A stretch of 64,000 nt of DNA from assembly GCF_021130785.1 (NCBI RefSeq), contig NC_060209.1:22320001-22384000 (forward strand), written 5' to 3'. This document shows, in pieces, positions 38,063 through 48,448 of this stretch. The translations under genes and the position numbers were made by a program. Below the pieces are notes generated by a model. The model saw nothing but the letters and a program-made list of their open reading frames with translations. It had not been told where the DNA came from and made no database searches. The first letter of the stretch is position 1. Each line of letters opens with the position of its first letter. Origin of the DNA: Homalodisca vitripennis (taxonomy: Eukaryota; Arthropoda; Insecta; Hemiptera; Cicadellidae).

Positions 38063-40082
38063 GGTCTAGCTAAACTCAACATTCGGTAGTCTTACCATGT
38101 ATGACGGAATGTAACAAGAATTGATTTTTTTTTTATATTTACACTATAAATACCCTTGCAATACAAAGTACAATCGTCTTCCTACAATAAAAAATTATTA
38201 TTGTTATTAATTTATATTCTAAAGAAGCAATATATTTTAATTGTAGTAAATCTTCTAACTGACAACTGAAACCGTTGCCATTGTCACTAAAAGATTATCT
38301 TAACAAATTTCTCTTTGGATAAAACCGAATAACAGATATTCTGCCCACAATGTTATAACTGTTGAAGTCAGTAGAAACACCGAATCAAATAGCTGAATCT
38401 CAGCTCACAATCGGAAATGTTCGATCGTGCGGTGGAGGGGGTGTTTTTGTTTTTTCCCGACGCGACATTTAGGCGTCATTCTACAACTTTCTCTTCTTTA
38501 TTCAGTATGCTATTAAAATATTTCTCATGTCCACGCTATGACTTGTACGTATTCTGCTGCATCATTATTTGGCTAAAAGAGCGTACTCATAATCCAATGC
38601 CTTGTCACATGTGACATGTTCCATTGCTATCGTCTATGTACAAACTTCACATTTAATCATTCTGCGATTACATTCAATTTTTATGCTTTCAGATACAAAT
38701 TTGTGTAAATTAATCCTGTTTGACATTTCCTCATAAAACAGTCAAGAATATATTTACAAACCTTTCATTGCTTTGCAAATTTAGGACGCAAAAACTATGG
38801 GTGAAATATATGTAATAAACTTTTTGGAGGACTAGAAACAAGGAAATAACTTAATGAAATGTATCACCGAAAACTGATGCCCGAAAAAATTGTATTATAC
38901 CTTTTAAAAATGGTGGTATTTTATATGTACGATGGCAAAATTTTTCTAAAATTTTAGGTTTTTACGAATACAGTAAAGTTATCAAAATTTGTAATATTTT
39001 ATTACCGTACATAAAAATTATGCAATGTTTATAAATTATGGCGGAATACTTTGAAAAACGCACCTATATTTGGTACGACTATGAAGCTTAAGGGTGTATA
39101 TACATAATTAAGATTTTATAAGCAATAGTTTAAAGTTGTGCCCAACGCGTCAAAATAATAAAATAACTCAATATTAAAGAGCCAAACGTATAAATCATCA
39201 AATAAAATGAGATCTAATTAGTTCAAAATTAATTCCACAAATGGTACATATGTTTGGTATAATTTTTTTATTAACCAGACTTATTGAACAAAACATTTTA
39301 GACAGCAACAGTTTCCTGTTTCTAAAGTAGATATTTAATATATATTTGCTATTTGGCATCGAAGATCTGAACTGATACAAGCATTATAACTCATATCGTT
39401 TACATTAAATGTTTTTTCTTTGAGCTTTTTTAGACAATTATATAAGTTTTAAAATATCTCTTAAATACATTTTAGAGAAATATAGCTTAAGGAAATTCCG
39501 CACTTGCATGGGTTCTGTCACATTTTTGGAAATTGGATAAATAAGGCGTAATTGTTTAATTTTCATTCAAATCAGCAGGTGAAGGAAATATAAAGTCTGT
39601 TAACTGTCCCGATTACTTAACAAGGACATTGAGAAGAACATCGAAATTTTAAGTTGTAATTTAAATAACGTGAATAATGTTTTGTTTAAATATCAGTAGA
39701 TAGTTGGTGGTAACTTGAGAAAACTGCAAATTTGAGAACCTTTGAAAAATTCAGAGCGTCAGTGTAGTATTATTTGCTGTATTAATCTCAGCGTCTGTTT
39801 TTCCTTAAAAAGATACAAACATTTATATAATCACATCTGATAGTAGTGTATATAAGCGAGCAATAAGTACTATTATATAGATAGGGAATATTGGTGTACA
39901 AGGAATGAGAGACAAGAACAAAAGTGTGTATTATCCTAGACTATTATTAGGTACGCTTTATGAATACAATCATTATTAACTGAACGTGTCTTATATTATC
40001 TTGGTGTCTTATAAAAACGCAAAGGTTTATAAATTCAACACGATGTTTCAACACCTTCTCAAGTTTAGTTCCCTTTTTAAAT
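38063..40082. other. AT-rich intergenic DNA, no gene seen
   Basis: No convincing open frame, SINE or tandem repeat recognised. One 65-codon frame at 38417..38614 is unassigned. Confidence 0.5.
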
Positions 40083-40090
40083 CTAAATAC

Positions 40091-40785
40091 GGTCCGATTC
40101 CGTTATATGCCCCCAACGCTTAAACTTTTCTCAATGAACTTAGAACGTTATAAAACGATGTAGTTGAGTAACAGAACTAACATTATGCCCCCAACGCTAA
40201 TTTTTCATTCACGTATGATTATAATGAATTACAATTGGTTACTAGCTAAGAAAAAATGGTACTTACGTATTATATCGACCACACCCCTACATTTCTCCAA
40301 ACACAAAAAATCAACAAAAACAAACATTACCAAACAAAAACTAAACTCTTTATTGAAAAAAAAACACACAATACTTGTTTTTTATTCTTAATCACACTCC
40401 GCCACCCAAAATGCGAGTGCCTCCGGCCGCGAAGGTGCTGCCGAAGCCCGCGCTGATGTAAACGAAAGAAAAACATCCCTCGAGATAGTACCTATCAGTA
40501 AAATATCAAATTCTAGAGGGGCTTATCAGAAATATAAATTGAATTGTAATGGAAAGGCAATTATGTACCGTGTAAAAAACAAATAATCGTGTGATGCCGC
40601 GCGGCCTGCAGTAATCGGGATTCTCGAGAAAGATAAGATGACAGAGACAACAATACCGACCGCAATGCCTAGAAATGCTTGTTGATTGATGGAATGTTAG
40701 TTCTGTTACTCAACTACATCGTTTTATAACGTTCTAAGTTCATTGAAAAAGTTTAAGCGTTGGGGGAATATAACGGAATCTGACC
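40091..40785. mobile_element. 695-bp TIR element with 8-bp target duplication
   Basis: Terminal inverted repeats of about 94 bp: left 40091..40184, right 40693..40785. They start GGTCCGATTCCGTTATAT on the left and, inverted, GGTCAGATTCCGTTATAT on the right, with two mismatches and one 1-bp indel overall. CTAAATAC flanks both sides (40083..40090 and 40786..40793), an 8-bp target duplication. The interior (about 508 bp) has no transposase; open frames there are short and Lys-rich. Eight-base TSDs fit hAT-, P- or Merlin-type transposases. TATGCCCCCAACGCT is present twice at the left end (about 40105 and 40184). Confidence 0.92.
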
Positions 40786-40793
40786 CTAAATAC

Positions 40794-41640
40794 TGTGATA
40801 TCTATTTGTGAATCAAAAGCTCGATTTTGAATGGCTATGTATCACTAGAGAGTAATTCCAATGCAATGTCGATGCACAAATTACGCTGATCGTTAAGTTT
40901 CTTAAACCATAGAGTTGGTTTATTTTCTTGAAACTACTCACCAACTCACTTCCACAAGGATAAATTTTGAAAACAGTAAGATAAGTTGCCTGGTCTCTTA
41001 TTGGCCGAGCGTAGCGAGGTATATGATTCGAGGGGCTGGACACATTTTATTTATGTTTGTCTGACTTTAATACCTCGCTTGTTCCCTATGTTGCAAGTTT
41101 GGTATTTTTTCCAGTTATTACAGGAAGGAAAATACTAACCCACTCCTATGGGTCTCCGTAATCCAACGTGAGCTTTATGGGCTCATCACGAGTTCATCCC
41201 AAACTGATAAGAGAGCCGCTATCTACTCCCTGCTGACAAATAAGATAAGCGGCCATCTGTGTGACGTCACACGGCGTGTTTCCATGACAACGATATCAAA
41301 ACAGTGTAGCGATCGTACGCCACACAGCCTTGACGAATTACATAGAGGAAACTAATATATACATCAATTAATTAATTAATGTGATGAAAATGTTACTCCT
41401 GATAGTGAAAATAATTTTCACTCCTCCTCAGTGTTTTCACATAATTCTTGTCTTAGAACAGTGATATTTTAATATTAAAGGTGCTAAATTTCAGAAAAGT
41501 TTCCAACCATAACCTAACTGTGAAGGATCTATTCCGCAGTTTTTCGTATAATATGAACTAACACACGTTTAGTTCCTATTATTATTGTTCCTCCTTATAT
41601 TGACTTATTTTTACAAAATATTTTAATCGTACAAAATAAG
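40794..41640. other. Intergenic DNA with a repeat fragment
   Basis: Holds GGCCGAGCGTAGCGAGGTAT near 41003, a string common in arthropod repeats and similar to 35745..35835. An AATT run lies at about 41367..41380. No gene is supported. Confidence 0.45.
41259..41272. promoter_or_regulatory. CRE within a 14-bp palindrome
   Basis: GTGTGACGTCACAC is a perfect palindrome holding the CREB/ATF consensus TGACGTCA. No gene is visible nearby, so its role is unknown; it may belong to a TE promoter or be chance. Confidence 0.3.
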
Positions 41641-41800
41641 GGCTTCGATGTGTAGTGGTAGCATGCTCGTCAGGCTAGTGAGAGGCCCGAAGTCGAGTCT
41701 CAGCGGAGCAAGTACAAAAGTACGCGATTCAAAGTACGCGATTCAATCTTTATTCAAATTAAAACAGTCCATTTCCATTCATACATATTTAATTAATATT
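41641..41800 (+). mobile_element. tRNA-Gly-like SINE
   Basis: Starts GGCTTCGATGTGTAGTGGTAGCATGCTCG, an A-box region close to tRNA-Gly (stated here in two parts: GGCTTCGATGTG and TAGTGGTAGCATG), followed by a decayed B box (AAGTCGAGTCTC), GCAAGTAC, a duplicated AAAGTACGCGATTC, and a body with TTTATTCAAATTAAA, CCATTTCCATTCATACA. Blocks match the - strand element at 1089..1212. The duplicated GCGATTC unit is specific to this copy. Confidence 0.75.
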
Positions 41801-41910
41801 AAACATCGTCTGACATGTTTTTTGTCTTCTAATCGTATGTTAGTTTGGTTATTTAAATACATATGTGACGGAAACCGCCAAATACAAAATAATTGAATCT
41901 TACTAAGTGA

Positions 41911-42035
41911 GGGCTCTGTGGTGTAATGGTAGCATGCTCGCTCGCCAAAAGAGGGAGCCTGATACGAGTCCCGTCTGACCAAGTATTTTCTGGTTAAATC
42001 TTTATTAAAATTGAATAGTGACAAACATATAAAAC
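41911..42035 (+). mobile_element. tRNA-Gly-like SINE, second copy in tandem
   Basis: Starts GGGCTCTGTGGTGTAATGGT with AGCATGCTCGC, has a B-box-like ATACGAGTCCC, then CCAAGTA and a shortened body with AAATCTTTATTAAAATTGAA. Same orientation as the SINE 110 bp upstream. The tRNA part keeps more of the Gly-like D arm than the other copies. Confidence 0.72.
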
Positions 42036-42960
42036 TATTAAATTACGTAGTATGCTACTTTTAAAGGATTTTGATTATTATGGAAAGCTTTTTATGTAGC
42101 AATATAATAGTTTTAAGAAAATTCTTTACATGGTAACTCATCAAAAAAAAATTAAGAAATATTAGAGAGAATTGCCAAAAATTGGATAAGGAGTATATAG
42201 TTATCCAGTATACATTTTACGTAGATAAATTTACTTGCTTGCTTGCGTGAGTATTTTTTTATTGGCACCTCTTGCATATTTTAAATAGAGGAGAAATATT
42301 AATTGTTTATACTAAATACGCATGATTAATTTCTGTCCAATTAGTTCCACATTTACACATATACAATAGGTAATATATCTAAAAGCTGTAAATAAAATGC
42401 GCTACAACATTATTAAAACCTTTTTCTTTTTAATAAGAAATCAAATTCAAGCTGCATGACATTCAACCAAAATATACTCGAAAAGTATTGTCAGCCATTA
42501 TATTATCGACCTGGAATCATTGAAATTTATGTTTAATAAAACAGCTTATTTTAGGAAGTTTTAATAGAAATGTAAAGGGTGGAGGGATGTAATCTGTGTT
42601 TGGAGGTTAATCAAAATCAAGATAACAAATACATTGGTATTATTTTTATTTTTTGAGATTTTTAATACTCATAGGGAACTTACTGATGAGTCTGATTTGA
42701 GACGGTAATTTCTGATACGGCGGAACGTTTGAAGCGTATTGGTAATTTTCCAGCCTGCTTCCTCATGTTGGTGGACGTCCCTGCCTTGGACCAATTCGCA
42801 AATGAATCGGCACAAAAGGGTACCTCGAGAATAGAGATACGGGATAGAGGTAACATTTCAAGCTCCCTGACGGCACCTTTGCACGACTCTCTGGAGTTTA
42901 ATTTTAAAAGAATTCTGACAGCTTTATTTTGTGCTCTAACAGCTTTAGAACAGCTGCTCT
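42036..42960. other. Intergenic DNA, no gene seen
   Basis: AT-rich up to about 42690, then somewhat GC-richer with an 82-codon frame (42729..42977, +) of unknown nature; being next to the RT relic it may be part of the same dead element. Confidence 0.4.
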
Positions 42961-43316
42961 ATAATGTCAAACCATGAAATACATGTGGATGTATCAAACC
43001 GTAATAGGCAGCCATCGAAAAGATTTTGCATGGACATCAATCCCAGAAGCACCCTTAGAGAAGGCACATTCAGTATGATAGTCTCATGTCAACCCTCGAT
43101 CACCCACGTCAAACTTGTAGCATATACGGATGACGGCCGTGGTGAATGTCGCAAAAAGTCTCGACGAAATAAAGCTTGTGTTTGAAATCGCCTTCGAGAG
43201 AGTCAACCAGTGGATGAATGCGGTGAAACTGCAGTTGGCGCAGCATAAGACTGATTCTGTGTTAATCACTAGCAGAAAACAGACGGAAACTATCGCGCTG
43301 GAAATTGGAGAATAGT
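42961..43316 (+). pseudogene. R1-like reverse transcriptase fragment, broken
   Basis: Reads PSITHVKLVAYTDD up to about 43134 (VAYADD box with Ala to Thr), then, after a +1 shift directly at the catalytic box, VAKSLDEIKLVFEIAFERVNQWMNAVKLQLAQHKTDSVLI and SRKQTETIALEIGE (43139..43313; quoted here only as AKSLDEIKLVFEIAFERVNQ and KLQLAQHKTDSVLITSRKQT). This is the region after motif C of R1-type LINE reverse transcriptases (family knowledge). It stops exactly where the repeat at 43321 begins. Confidence 0.78.
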
Positions 43317-43320
43317 ACTT

Positions 43321-43724
43321 CACTCCTGTTCCCTTTTTTGCCACCATCTTGTTTCCGACGTGACGATCGCCATCTCTATTGGCCTCTGGTCAGTCGTAGG
43401 TGGTTGGTAGGCGAATGCGGACCATTGTGACCTGTATTTTGTAGTTCGGTTTTAGTAATTAGTGTTGTGTTTAGTTTTTATGAAGTGCATGTTTTAGAGT
43501 TAGTGAAGTTGACACACAATAGTATACAAAGCAGTTGTGATTTCTGACTTACGCGTGGCACAACGCTCTGGTATGATTTGTTGCTAGTTATTTACCTGAA
43601 GAAGAAATCAGATTGCAGATCTCGAAACGTAGTGTTAGTGATTTTTGTATCACTGAACGATGGCAAATGTCCGTAAAATCCCGTTTCCTTCCCGATCCTT
43701 CCATCGTCAAAAACAAACTTCAAA
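43321..43724 (+). mobile_element. Dispersed repeat with hammerhead-like core, copy 1
   Basis: Matches 57631..58057 (inverted) over its whole length and 56529..56905 over the second part. Shared words: GGTCAGTCGTAGGTGGTTGG, GTGTTGTGTTTAG, GTTTTAGAGTTAGTGAAGTTGA, ACAACGCTCTGGTATGATT, then CCTGAAGAAGAAATCAGATT, GCAGATCTCGAAACGTAGTG (43595..43635), ACGATGGCAAATGT and CGTCAAAAACAAACTTCAA. It has no coding frame. The CTGAAGA-stem-GAAAC layout resembles the hammerhead ribozyme core found in some Penelope-like elements. Insertion here splits the R1-like RT relic. Confidence 0.75.
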
Positions 43725-44029
43725 CGAAAATTATGTTTCATAACAGATAAAGTGCTTTACGTGTTCTCAGATGGGGTAGGAAATCATTTTCTAAACGATA
43801 TGGCACGTGTGGTTTACATATTCATAAACAAAGCTGTTAGAAAACAAGAATATAAAACGGTTCCTAGTTTCCTATTTAGATATTCCGTAATAAATCGTGA
43901 ACTTTTCAACTGAACATGCTGTAAAACACATAAACAAATATGATAATTTATCACGAGTGTCGGAGTACGGATCCGTTACAAAGTTGGTGCAGTGAATTGT
44001 GTTATGGCTTGTTTGTCGAACCCCTAGCT

Positions 44030-44165
44030 CGCCGTATCAGAAGTACAATACCTCGGCGCGGTAAACATAAGTGAAGTCAACCGTCGAACTCAAATCGATA
44101 ACCACCGCCGATTTTGCCAAAGGGGGGTGCGAGGTAGGGAGAGAACAAGGCGCCAAAATGTCGCG
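44030..44165 (+). pseudogene. R1-like RT fragment, distal side of the break
   Basis: After about 710 bp of inserted DNA a frame with YLGAVNISEVNRRTQID resumes, like the '(Y/V)LGV(M/V)ID...' motif that follows shortly after the TETI..GE segment in R1-type RTs. It decays quickly (ADFAKGGCEVGREQ..). Continuity with 42961..43316 is inferred from motif order. Confidence 0.5.
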
Positions 44166-46287
44166 ACTCACCCAGCCATCCGAAAATAGCTCCATACACT
44201 TGTCTGGCTCGCTTGTGTTCCGGAATAGACTCTTTGTTCGTAGAGTTTACGATCTTTTTCCAATTATAAAATATTTATATTCGTGTCAATTTGTCATTAT
44301 GCTTGTGAAACTGTACCGAATGGACGAAACATATGGGGTTGGAAATCTCTGAGGTGGTAGTAATAAATGTTGCACCACCTTTGGATGTTAAAATAAAATT
44401 ATGACTTGCCACGTTGCTGCCAAATCGAGTAATATTAACTAAAATGATATCTTGTGGGTGGGTCTGGAGGTACCAGTGTTCTTTGGAATTTTCTTTACGA
44501 ACTTAATCACCTAATAAAACTTTAAAATTACTTCCCTTTACTTTGTTGTGGGCTTATACATTTCAGCTGTAGTCAAGAAAAGGAAGATTAAATCAAATTA
44601 GTCCTCAAAGAAGTATAAGTCCAGGACTTAAAAACTCAATGATGAACTCTATGTTGGACTCAAACTCGATGACTAGGCGCCGGTGAACTCAAAAAACCAA
44701 TTAGCTGTCGAAGAGCTACAAATTTCAAGAGAGAATAATTCTTGCCTCTTGTTCACGAGAATACCGAAAGATGGACTCTAAGAGACAGCCCTACACTTTT
44801 GGAAAAGACGCCCCTCTCCCCCGCACTCCCATCAGGCGCGTGGTCGGCCCGTACCCACAGATCATTTGGCCCATCTGTACCTAGATGGTATAATAGGCTT
44901 ATTAATATAGTTTACATGTATCATGATAGCAGAGTATAGTTAGCTTCATTATGAAATACTGTCAATATTTAAAAAATTTAGTAAACTTTTCTCAATTAAA
45001 CTGTAAAATGGTTTCTGTTAGAATTTATTTTTCCTTTTGAGCTAGAAATTTAAATTTTCTTATTTCACAGTTCGTGATCAGGATCCAAATCCAGATGAAT
45101 AAATATCCTTGAAAACTGTCTACAATATTCTTTTGTTTTTCTTAACATATTGTTTTTAAATGACAGTCTAAACAAAGTCCGGAATGTCATAGTCACTAAG
45201 AGAATTTCCAATATCCCGATCCGTTTTAGACTTCAGTTAAAGAATAGTGTAAAACCCGTTTAAAGAACAGTGAATTTGGGACTTTAAGGTCGGAGAGCGA
45301 AACAGATTTTATAAGTAACCATGAAATAACTTGCAGTTCTATCCAAAATTCCACGTTATTTTATTGAGTAACTCCAACGATTTCAGTAACAGTTCAAATA
45401 CTTTAGGCCAATGCGGAGGAATTATAATGTTTCATTAATGTATCAATGAAGTCCTTTAATGAATTGTGGTCTTCTATGTAGTTTAAAAATGGAAGTAGGT
45501 ATAACTTAGGTTTTTATTATGACAGTGTCCAAGGTTAATAGCTTCAGATTTTAATCGAAATCGCTAATGGCTCTTGATGTAGGCTTTGCGCGTGTATGAA
45601 TGCTATTGGTTCGAATGAATTATGTTTCCGACTCCAAGGTTGAGCTTCTCTTGTTGCCCTAATCAAGAAAATATGTCAAAAAAGTGTATACTTTTTGTCA
45701 TTGTAATATACTTCCAGTCAAAGATATTTTTGGTGGCACAGTTGAGTTTGTTTCGCACAGATAAAAAAAATTATATTTACGTACTGTAAGTCAGAGAAGC
45801 CTATTTCTGTTAAAGAAAACAACTAAGGTTGGATTAATAACAGTTTTTAAATCTGTAGTAATAGTTAGATATCAACTTTCTCTTTGAAATCTGCATTACG
45901 GTACTGATCGAACATTGCATATTTTGTGTTTTTAAAATTTACAGTTAAAAGTATATTTTAATAAAACTTCCAATTTCATTATCTGAATAAACTCTGATTA
46001 CAGAACCCTAATGCTGTTTGATATAAGGTGGTAATATTGATTTTTGGTTAGTATTTTTTATTTCTAAATCACAACCCTTTTAGACACATTCCATTATAAA
46101 ACAAAAATGTGTCTTAAAATACACGAGGGATTATAATAATTTTAATACATATGAGCAATGTATGACTAAGTCCCAAATAAAAACAGTTGAAGTAAAAAAT
46201 ACTATTTTCACAGTATTGTATGAGTTATAATTTCAGGGCGTGACGGTTTTTAAGACTTATAATATAAAGAAATTACACAAAATTATG
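44166..46287. other. AT-rich intergenic DNA, no gene seen
   Basis: One 65-codon frame (44742..44939, +) has RSFGPSVPRWYNRL, reminiscent of the C-terminal end of some LINE ORF2 proteins, but it is too short to assign. The remainder has no recognisable content. Confidence 0.45.
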
Positions 46288-46482
46288 TTTAAATATTACT
46301 AAATGTTAATAAAAACACTACTTTTCCAAATTGTTTATTTTTTGGACGAGGCCTTTCGAAACCAAAGGTTTCATCTTCCAGCAATTTCATGCAGATTAAA
46401 ACCTTTGGTTTCGAAAGGCCTCGTCCAAAAAATAAACAATTTGGAAAAGTAGTGTTTTTATTAACATTTAGTAATATTTAAA
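46288..46482. repeat. Perfect 84-bp inverted repeat with 27-bp loop
   Basis: Left arm 46288..46371 and right arm 46399..46482 are exact reverse complements (checked base by base). The loop is 46372..46398. Arms contain GGACGAGGCCTTTCGAAACC and CACTACTTTTCCAAATTG. On the - strand the loop-side flank of the left arm reads GCTGGAAGATGAAACCTTTG, which is not present next to the right arm, so the palindrome looks like an inverted duplication of one arm. Exact identity means recent formation or an assembly/read artefact. Confidence 0.97.
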
Positions 46483-47805
46483 GAATTTTCCAATTGCTCC
46501 TAGAGTCTTTAACAAAATATGTTATTTAAGGAAATACGTGATTTATAATAAACTATTATTCCTCACATTGCATTTTTAAATAATGTAATAATAAACTATT
46601 ATTTAATGAAATCAATGTTTATAAACGTAAAACTTGTAATTTCCACGAGTCTTATTTCATATTGTGATAGACTCTTATATTAACAGTCTCCTTTGAATAT
46701 GTTCGTAAAATGTCTCTATGTATTATTTGAAATGCCTAAAACTCTTTGTGTAATGATAAAAATAGTTTTCTTCAACGAAACAATTTCAAAAATTAAAAAA
46801 TTCCTGATAGAATACGGATTGCATCATCTTAATACAAAACTCATCTTCTTGGCAATCTCAAACTTCTTAAAGCAAGTAAAGAAGCAAATGGGCGGGAAGT
46901 ATAGGAAATCGATGTACACATCAATTCTCATTTCCTTAATACCAAGTCCATTAGTATGTTTACCGGCATCTAGGGAACATCGTTCCAGGAGTTACAAAGT
47001 TTGTGTTATATCGATGTAATATTACTGATAAACTCAGATTAGTTAACACAAGTATTTGCTCATCCGTTACAATTCTCACGATAAGATTCTCAATGTAAAA
47101 AAAAAACATTTTGTCAATGAGTCTTTACATCAAATGATGTATTGATGTGACTATTTCAAGGTGACAGCCTTTTATATATATATATATATTAAAACGTTTT
47201 AAAACTGTAACAATAACAACCGAAAACAGCAACAATAAATAAACTATAACAATAGAAATATCATAATAAACTATAACATAATATAACAAGAATATTAATA
47301 ACAATGTTTCAAAAACAGTAACAGTAAAAATAACTATAATGACAAGATAATCTATGGCGTGCAATAACAAAGAATATGAATTATATGTAGACATTATATT
47401 AATATGTAGACAGCAAGTTAGCAGCGAAGACAACAAAAACTGATGGTTTAATATGTGAGAAATTGAATGGAGGCATTTAAGTTGGTAGCACTGCACCTTT
47501 CACTTTCCACTTCAATGTTCTCACACCATCGTGGAACAGGTCGACAGTAGAAGGCAGGTTGTTGCCGGCCCAACAATTTTTTTTATTATAGTTCATTTTC
47601 ACTATTCCCCTGATTCTGTTACATATTGCCTATTCCAATACATGCACCTTGCTCCTGGCAACGAGTGACTTGCCGCTTACACCATGCACTTTGCCACTGA
47701 ATGGAAAACTATTAACAAAAAAATACTGAATTGGAAGGCGGAAAAGAATAACAGATACACTGTTCTCGAGGATTGTACATGGGTCACGTTTCAAGTAAGT
47801 ACGAG
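46483..47805. other. AT-rich intergenic DNA, no gene seen
   Basis: A (TA)n tract lies at 47172..47190, followed by A-rich DNA with many TAACAA and ATAAACTATAAC words (47195..47350), like a decayed simple repeat. Open frames there on either strand (for example 47125..47496, -) are low complexity. Confidence 0.5.
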
Positions 47806-48060
47806 CATCTCGACCTGGCCAAAGCTTTTGATAAAGTCGATCATCAGATTTTATTGCAAAAACTGCATTTTTATGGCATATCATTAGGTTTTTTTAATTT
47901 TTTCAAATCTTACATTTTTGATAGGAAACAATTTGTTTTTTTATAATGGTTTCAGCTTATCAACCTTTAGTGTTCAATCAGGAGTTCCCCAGGGTTCAAA
48001 TTTAGGGCCTTGCCTGTTCACTATATTAATAAATGATATAAGTAATTGTATATTCTCTTC

Positions 48061-48448
48061 GGGTCTTTTTCGTTTAAGGCCCAGCACAAAAGACCCTAGC
48101 TTACCTATTCAAAACTCAGATCACGCGATGCTTGCCCGCTGCGCAGCGCTTTGCGCTGCTTGCTCTTTTAGAAAAAAAATTAACTCGAGCTTGCAAAGTC
48201 CAAGTCCAGATCAACTCACCACGCTTTATTGAACAAGAAAAACTAGACAGAACTAACGAGGGTTTCATTACAGGCAAAAGATAAGCGGAGCGTGTTTATC
48301 ACTGATAAGATAAGACGAGTTTATACTAGAAGTAGTACCTGGACTACTGCCCTACGAACTAATAACACAAAAAAAAAAAACGATTAAATGCACTGTCAGT
48401 CAGTTATAGTATGTTTGTAAGGTGCCGGCCCTTAAACGAAAAAGACCC
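48061..48448. mobile_element. 388-bp TIR element (MITE) inside the RT domain, 8-bp TSD
   Basis: Ends are inverted copies: GGGTCTTTTTCGTTTAAGG on the left (48061..48079) and its exact complement on the right (48430..48448), with similarity fading inward (C/GCC, GCAC). TTCTCTTC flanks both sides (48053..48060 and 48449..48456), an 8-bp target duplication. No transposase is encoded. The interior includes a GC-rich GCTGCGCAGCGCTTTGCGCT string near 48138. It differs in TIR sequence from the element at 40091..40785 but shares the 8-bp TSD type. Confidence 0.95.

Noticed and set aside
47125..47496. 123-codon - strand frame rich in Leu, Ile, Val and Tyr
   Set aside because: It is the complement of an A-rich, TAACAA-repetitive stretch and is low-complexity.
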